In this document: positions 5,409 through 6,520 of the stretch, piece by piece | Position numbering within the stretch: position 1 is the first letter of the stretch | Layout: every line of letters starts with the position of its first letter | Origin: Oscillospiraceae bacterium | Lineage (GTDB): Bacteria; Bacillota; Clostridia; Oscillospirales; Acutalibacteraceae | Assembly (NCBI GenBank): GCA_019417045.1 | Contig: DXWE01000091.1 | Span: forward strand, 1 to 6,520 | Length of the DNA: 6,520 bases | Direction: 5' to 3' | The notes under the pieces: generated by a model | Database searches by the model: none | The model's input: the letters and a program-made list of their open reading frames with translations, nothing else | What the model was told of the DNA's origin: nothing | Made by a program: the position numbers and the translations under genes

Positions 5409-6259
5409 GCGCCGGGGCTCTGGAACGTCTTGACCGGCACCACCTTGCCGCTGTCTGCTGCGGATTTCGGGATGCGCACCACATATTCAAAATATTCGTC
5501 CGTCTCGTTGCGCTGTGCGCTCGCGTCGATACCCGACCGGCGCATGGTCTCCACCGCATGACTGACCGTATTGAAAAACAGCCGTACATCACGCACCAGC
5601 GGGGTCACCTGCTGGCGCTTTTTTTGGCCGGTCAGCAGCCGCTCGACCTCCCGTTCGGTCTGTAATACCGTCCATTTCTCCGCTGCCATCCGCTGGATGA
5701 GCGGCAGACGCGATTCCGCCGGCAGGCGGAGCAGCGCCCGGGCGTGGCGTTCGGTCAGGCCGGCGGCGATCAGGGCCTCCCGCTCCTCGGGAGTGAGCGC
5801 GAGCAGCCGCAGCTTGTTGGCGATGGTGGGCTGTGCCCGCCCCAGCCGGGTGGCCACCTCCTCCTGGGTGAGCCCATACAGCCGGATCAGGCGCTGGATC
5901 CCCTCCGCCTCCTCAAAGCAGTTGAGGTCGGCGCGCTGTAAATTCTCCACCAGCGCCATCACCGCCGCCTGCGCGCCGGTGTAGTCGACAACGAGGCACG
6001 GTACCTCCCGCAGCCCCGCAATCTTGCAGGCGCGCAGCCGCCGTTCCCCCGCCACCAGCACCGGCCGGCCGTTTTGCATACGCACGGTCAGCGGCTGCAG
6101 CAGGCCGTTTTCACTGATGCTCTGCGAGAGCTCCAGCAGCGGCTCATACGCAAAATCCCGGCGAGGCTGTTCCGGGTTTTGCAAAATATCGCCGGTGGGG
6201 ATGAGCAGCACCTGCCCGCCTGGCGCATAGGATGACTTTTTGGCGCGAAATCCCAGCAT
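5405..6259 (-). CDS. noc: ParB/Spo0J-family protein, probably nucleoid occlusion factor Noc
   Basis: A 284-residue CTP-dependent DNA clamp of the ParB family; Noc blocks division-ring assembly over the nucleoid. Seen: NPEQPRRDF (28-36), the CTP-pocket blocks LVAGERRLRA (68-77) and LVENLQRADL (103-112), and a helix-turn-helix region LTQEEVATRLGRAQPTIANKLRLL (130-153), then LTERHARALLRLP (168-180). Gln143, Lys149 and Arg171 match the Noc rather than ParB pattern as I remember it, while Ala154 is ParB-like. Its place after rsmG also favours Noc. Start choice: ATG 6259-6257 has AAAGGA 8 nt upstream. ATG at 6268 abuts that sequence, and a GTG at 6280 has no site; the ATG at 6268 would add MFF, making a more membrane-seeking N terminus like that of Bacillus Noc. 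No soj/spo0J follows; the next gene is convergent. Confidence 0.85.
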   Translation of the reverse strand: MLGFRAKKSSYAPGGQVLLIPTGDILQNPEQPRRDFAYEPLLELSQSISENGLLQPLTVRMQNGRPVLVAGERRLRACKIAGLREVPCLVVDYTGAQAAVMALVENLQRADLNCFEEAEGIQRLIRLYGLTQEEVATRLGRAQPTIANKLRLLALTPEEREALIAAGLTERHARALLRLPAESRLPLIQRMAAEKWTVLQTEREVERLLTGQKKRQQVTPLVRDVRLFFNTVSHAVETMRRSGIDASAQRNETDEYFEYVVRIPKSAADSGKVVPVKTFQSPGA

Positions 6260-6264
6260 AAAAA

Positions 6265-6342
6265 ACATCCTTTCTGTCACACGTCACACCGAAACTCCGA
6301 TGGCTGGCTTCAGTGTAGCATGGGAAAAGGCAGAAAGGATGT
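6265..6342 (-). promoter_or_regulatory. Noc leader with 12-bp inverted repeat covering the ribosome-binding site
   Basis: In the minus-strand RNA, ACATCCTTTCTG (6342-6331) is perfectly complementary to CAGAAAGGATGT (6276-6265), which contains the noc Shine-Dalgarno AAAGGA. The loop is 54 nt and holds an inner 8-bp stem (6316-6309 with 6293-6286, one G-U pair). The second arm runs into TTTTTT (6265-6260). Formed, this would hide the noc ribosome site and resemble an intrinsic terminator. A weak extended -10 promoter (TGC then TACACT, 6317-6312) lies inside it; RNA starting there would lack the first arm. No known riboswitch class is recognised. Confidence 0.45.
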
Positions 6343-6343
6343 C

Positions 6344-6355
6344 ACAACGCGTTGT
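6344..6355. other. 12-bp perfect palindrome between rsmG and noc
   Basis: ACAACGCGTTGT reads the same on both strands. A perfect -35 hexamer TTGACA (minus strand, 6358-6353) overlaps one half, but no -10 is found 16-18 nt downstream. It does not match parS or the Noc-binding site as I remember them. It could be an operator for the noc promoter region or chance. Confidence 0.35.
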
Positions 6356-6365
6356 CAAAAAAGGG

Positions 6366-6520
6366 TCATTTGATGGGCTGTTTGGCAATTTTGGCGGAAG
6401 GGCGGGGAAAGGAGGGAGGGGTATGGCGGATTTTGTCCATCCACAAAAGCCGCCTGCCGGCGGGCGGGTCGCCGGGGGATTCCGGCGGCAGCGCGAGCGG
6501 CACCGCCTCCCGCAATTCCC
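6366..6520 (-). CDS. rsmG: 16S rRNA (guanine-527-N7) methyltransferase RsmG/GidB, C-terminal end (cut by window edge)
   Basis: The last 50 codons and TGA stop of a frame entering from the right edge. It is recognised by its C-terminal block: RRLLWMDKIRHTPPSFPRPS (22-41 of the visible part) followed by AKIAKQPIK, matching the RsmG ending of the type LLVI-K-TP--YPR--IAKKPL. RsmG methylates N7 of G527 in 16S rRNA. The identification is supported by the following gene: rsmG-noc is the conserved order near the replication origin in Firmicutes. The stop lies 106 nt before the noc ATG, with no conventional terminator between them apart from the unusual inverted repeat at 6265-6342. The methyltransferase domain itself lies outside the window. 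Confidence 0.85.
   Translation of the reverse strand, partial: ELREAVPLALPPESPGDPPAGRRLLWMDKIRHTPPSFPRPSAKIAKQPIK

Noticed and set aside
6400..6520. Plus-strand ATG at 6423 with a GGAGGG ribosome-like site
   Set aside because: The purine-rich stretch is the antisense of the Pro/Ser-rich codons (PPSFPRPS) in the RsmG C terminus, which is the better-supported frame here.

Overview
The window looks like core chromosome from a GC-rich, spore-forming member of the Firmicutes. The Clostridia (Oscillospiraceae/Ruminococcaceae-like) are the best guess, made from gene content and composition; no species can be named. Two sporulation genes (gpr, spoIIP), a DarA-type c-di-AMP receptor, a Noc-like ParB protein and a YaaO-type decarboxylase homologue all point to a Gram-positive spore former. 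I see no phage, insertion sequence, tRNA, rRNA or CRISPR array.

Layout, left to right. (1) Bases 1-2485, minus strand: a unit running decarboxylase-fold PLP enzyme (750-2420), c-di-AMP receptor darA (350-670), then the 5' part of holB (DNA polymerase III delta'), cut by the left edge. This is the Bacillus subtilis yaaO-tmk-darA-yaaR-holB order without tmk and yaaR. The PLP enzyme and delta' both carry low-complexity, repeat-derived insertions. (2) Bases 2486-2867, minus strand: rpsT (S20) with its own promoter and terminator. (3) Bases 2878-5408, plus strand: gpr, spoIIP and a 116-residue single-pass membrane protein I do not recognise, divergent from rpsT as in Bacillus, with a sigma-G-like promoter in the divergent region. 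(4) Bases 5405-6520, minus strand: noc-like parB preceded by the last 50 codons of rsmG (gidB), the classic rsmG-noc order. The noc gene meets the spoIIP unit tail to tail, and the two stop codons share the tetranucleotide TTAA.

Functionally the window combines replication (HolB), c-di-AMP sensing (DarA), translation (S20, RsmG), nucleoid/division control (Noc) and spore formation (Gpr, SpoIIP). No obviously novel multi-gene system is present. The most interesting points are: a long inverted repeat in the noc leader that would hide the noc ribosome-binding site and is followed by T6; a terminator-like hairpin whose polarity fits noc rather than spoIIP and implies antisense transcription across the unknown sporulation-operon gene; that unknown gene itself; and the two repeat-expanded insertions inside otherwise conserved enzymes.

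All homology statements come from recognising family motifs by eye; no database search was run.
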